From HT1-32 sp040219025 (GTDB lineage: Bacteria > Pseudomonadota > Alphaproteobacteria > Rhodospirillales > HT1-32): a stretch of 64,000 nucleotides of DNA. Shown here one piece after another: positions 61,820 to 64,000 of this stretch. The notes beneath the pieces are model-generated. The model ran no database searches, was not told the origin of the DNA, and saw only the letters and a program-made list of their open reading frames with translations. Made by a program: the position numbers and the translations under genes. The stretch is taken from NCBI GenBank assembly GCA_040219025.1, contig JAVJTE010000003.1, positions 1 through 64,000 on the forward strand. Reading direction: 5' to 3'. Numbering within the stretch: the stretch's first letter is position 1; each line of letters opens with the position of its first letter.

Positions 61820-64000
61820 CTTGCTACTCCGGCGCTGGAAATGGTTGCCCGCAGGACATCGATCAGGCTTTCACGGTCATCCTTCGCGACATAGTCGCTG
61901 AAACCGACCCGTCGCCCGCGTTCAAAATCCGCCTCTGATGTACGGCTTGAAAGAGCAATGATCGGAAGCCGGCTCCAGCGCTGATCCGATTTCATCGTTT
62001 CCGCAAACTCAAAACCATTCATGCCCGGCATTTCGATATCACTGACAACAGCGTCGAACTCCGCGTCATTTTCAAGAATGCTGATGGCCGCTTCAGCGCT
62101 TTCAGCCACAACCGCCCGGAAGCCGGAAACCGACAACAGGGGCGACAGCAGGTTCCGGAAGAAGGGACTGTCATCGACCAGCAGTACCCTGCCATTGACG
62201 GCCTGTTGTTCGGCATCATCGCGGTGGGCAAACCAGTCGCCGAATGCCTTGGTCAGATAAAAGCTGGCATCAATCACATCAGTCGATTTCCCGGAGATGA
62301 TTGCGCTGCCCAGCAGGGCGGTATCATCACCTTCAAGTTCGATCTTCAGATGATCCTCAACGATATCGACAATTTCCTCGACGACCAGGCCCATGCTCTT
62401 GTTCCGGTCTGTGAACACCAGAACCGGCACCTTGCCCTCAGCCGCCAGGTCACCCGAACCATCGAAGTTGACCAGCGGCATCAGTTGGCCGCGATACTGT
62501 ACAACCGGACGGTCATCGCCATATTCAACGGTGGAAAGGTCGATCTCCTCAAGACGGGCGACCAGCGCCAGCGGAACCGCTTTCAGCTTCTTGTTGTCAG
62601 CCCGGAAGACCAGCAGTGACGTCTTCTGATCGGCGACCTCGATTGTCTTCTGCTTCACGTCATCATCAGCACGGTCGGATGACGCCTCGCCAAGTTCTGA
62701 GGCGATACCGTTCGGATCAAGGATCATGATGACACTGCCGTCACCCAGGATCGTATTGCCGCTGAACAGGGTGATATGGCGAAGAATGGGGGCCACCGGC
62801 TTTACAACGATTTCCTCGGTGTCAAAGACCCGGTCAACGATGATTCCGAACGTGGTGGCCCCAACCTGGGAGACAACAATGAAACGGTCATCACCGGAGG
62901 CACCATCAACGCCGGGATCATCCGGGCCGGCATCTTCAAGACCAAGTATTTTCGACAGGGTGACAAGTGGCAGCAGGCGATCACGAAGCCGCAGGACCGG
63001 CGAGTTATGGATGCGCTCGATACGATGTGACGAATCGTTCGATGCCCGGACCAGTTCCAGAACACTCAGCTGCGGAATGGCGAACCGCTCACCACCGCTC
63101 TCGACAATCAGTGCCGAGACGATTGCCAGCGTCAGCGGAATCTTGATGATAAAGGTCGATCCCGATCCTTCTGTGGAACGGAGTTCAATTGTCCCGCCAA
63201 TCTTCTCGATATTGGTCCGGACCACGTCCATACCCACGCCACGACCGGAGACCGAAGTTACCTTTTCCGCCGTCGAGAAACCGGCCTTGAAAATAAATTG
63301 CTGAATCTGCTGGTCACTGAGAGAGTCGATTTCACTCTCCGTGGCAAGCCCGTTTGAAACCGCCTTTGCCCGGACCCGGTCAATATTGATGCCGCGCCCG
63401 TCATCAGCAATCTCGATGATGATGTAGCCACCTTCATGAAACGCCTTGAGCAGGATGCGACCGACTTCCGGTTTGCCGGCATCGATACGTCCGGGTGTGT
63501 CTTCAAGGCCGTGGTCGGCAGAGTTTCTGACCATATGCGTCAGCGGATCCTTGATCAGTTCAAGCACCTGACGGTCAAGTTCGGTTTCCGCCCCGATCAT
63601 CTGCAGGTCGATCTTCTTGTTCATTTCAACAGCCAGGTCGCGGACGATACGGGGCAGTTTTGCCCAGGCATTTCCAATCGGCTGCATCCGCGTTTTCATC
63701 ACCCCTTCCTGCAGATCGGTGGTGATGTGGCTCAACCGCTGAAGCGGTACGGTGAATTCGCTGTCATCACGGTTACGGACCATCTGTAACAGCTGGTTTC
63801 GGGTCAGGACCAGTTCGCTGACCAGCGTCATCAGGTTCTCCAGCAGGTCGACATTGACCCGGATACTCTGGGCCGCGACGCTGGATTCCTTCGGTACCCC
63901 CTCGTCCGCCGTAACCGGTTGTGAGGGCTTCGAGACCGCCGGCGGAGTTGCGACCCTGGCGGGAACCGCAGCCGGTGCAGGGCGCGGCTCAGTCTTCGGC
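61816..64000 (-). CDS. cheA: Chemotaxis histidine kinase CheA with a C-terminal receiver (5' end cut by the window)
   Basis: The open frame continues to the window edge, so the phosphoacceptor domain with the substrate His is outside. Visible parts, in order: a Pro/Ala-rich linker, the dimerisation helices (VDLLENLMTLVSELVLTRNQLL), the ATPase domain (IKDPLTHMVRNSADHGLE, then GRGVGMDVVRTNIEKIGG), a CheW domain (about 63110-62680), a second CheW-like domain (about 62640-62240), and a C-terminal receiver with phosphoacceptor in VVSDIEMPGMNG. A hybrid CheA with two CheW-like units and a receiver resembles those of gliding, pilus or non-classical chemosensory systems, but it heads a full cheW-cheY-cheB-cheR flagellar-type operon. 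Confidence 0.92.
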   Translation of the reverse strand, partial: PKTEPRPAPAAVPARVATPPAVSKPSQPVTADEGVPKESSVAAQSIRVNVDLLENLMTLVSELVLTRNQLLQMVRNRDDSEFTVPLQRLSHITTDLQEGVMKTRMQPIGNAWAKLPRIVRDLAVEMNKKIDLQMIGAETELDRQVLELIKDPLTHMVRNSADHGLEDTPGRIDAGKPEVGRILLKAFHEGGYIIIEIADDGRGINIDRVRAKAVSNGLATESEIDSLSDQQIQQFIFKAGFSTAEKVTSVSGRGVGMDVVRTNIEKIGGTIELRSTEGSGSTFIIKIPLTLAIVSALIVESGGERFAIPQLSVLELVRASNDSSHRIERIHNSPVLRLRDRLLPLVTLSKILGLEDAGPDDPGVDGASGDDRFIVVSQVGATTFGIIVDRVFDTEEIVVKPVAPILRHITLFSGNTILGDGSVIMILDPNGIASELGEASSDRADDDVKQKTIEVADQKTSLLVFRADNKKLKAVPLALVARLEEIDLSTVEYGDDRPVVQYRGQLMPLVNFDGSGDLAAEGKVPVLVFTDRNKSMGLVVEEIVDIVEDHLKIELEGDDTALLGSAIISGKSTDVIDASFYLTKAFGDWFAHRDDAEQQAVNGRVLLVDDSPFFRNLLSPLLSVSGFRAVVAESAEAAISILENDAEFDAVVSDIEMPGMNGFEFAETMKSDQRWSRLPIIALSSRTSEADFERGRRVGFSDYVAKDDRESLIDVLRATISSAGVAR

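Overview
The window is dense, moderately GC-rich alphaproteobacterial DNA. The CckA, SciP and CtrA cell-cycle regulators, the FlbD-type flagellar activator, a short Psd/PssA pair, an alphaproteobacterial-type SOS box before recA and alphaproteobacterial flagellar gene order all point to a flagellated member of the Rhodospirillales or a related order. The genus cannot be fixed by reading alone. No tRNA, rRNA, CRISPR array, insertion sequence or phage gene was seen, and no gene-free stretch exceeds 300 bases (the longest is 1953-2225).

Layout. 1-1952: N-terminal part of a giant repeat protein of type I secretion style, cut by the window edge. 2226-5090: phosphatidylethanolamine synthesis (psd-pssA) and a LysM envelope protein. 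5250-9095: cytochrome b561-like protein, LOG-family hydrolase, an acyltransferase-3 protein whose two halves appear swapped, and icd. 9246-12947: recA and cckA; cckA is translationally coupled to the flagellar operon flgB-flgC-fliE-fliQ-fliR-flhB (minus strand, 16260 down to 10542). Divergent from it are an orphan FlhB C-domain protein, a small helical protein, fliO and fliP. 18156-21551: housekeeping and repair genes (two GNATs, AlkA-like glycosylase, EEP phosphohydrolase, an unknown). 21527-30371: a catabolic island: FAD monooxygenase and maleate-isomerase-like protein, divergent from a complete TRAP transporter across a perfect inverted repeat, then GMC oxidoreductase, an alpha/beta hydrolase broken by one in-frame TAA, and a class II aldolase.

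30438-41928: a glycosylation-type island. Three large TPR proteins (two with GT41/OGT catalytic regions, one with a GT2-like region), a DegT/DnrJ aminotransferase and two methyltransferases lie on one strand; a divergent 814-residue TPR protein carries a lectin-like beta domain and an unassigned C-terminal domain. It lies directly against flagellar genes, so flagellin or cell-surface glycosylation is a reasonable but unproven reading.

42145-54547: sciP, then fliF-fliG-fliH-fliN-motA-flbD-flhA-flhF-flhG-fliK and a small QueF-like protein. 54574-56148: a cyclase-family enzyme and a TerB-like protein. 56213-57977: fliJ and fliI (minus). 58213: ctrA. 58975-64000: chemotaxis operon cheA(partial)-cheW-cheY-cheB-cheR (minus). 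The core theme is flagellar assembly and chemotaxis under the CckA-CtrA-SciP cell-cycle circuit: kinase, response regulator and inhibitor are all here, with CtrA-like TTAA motifs before sciP, fliF, ctrA and between the two divergent flagellar operons.
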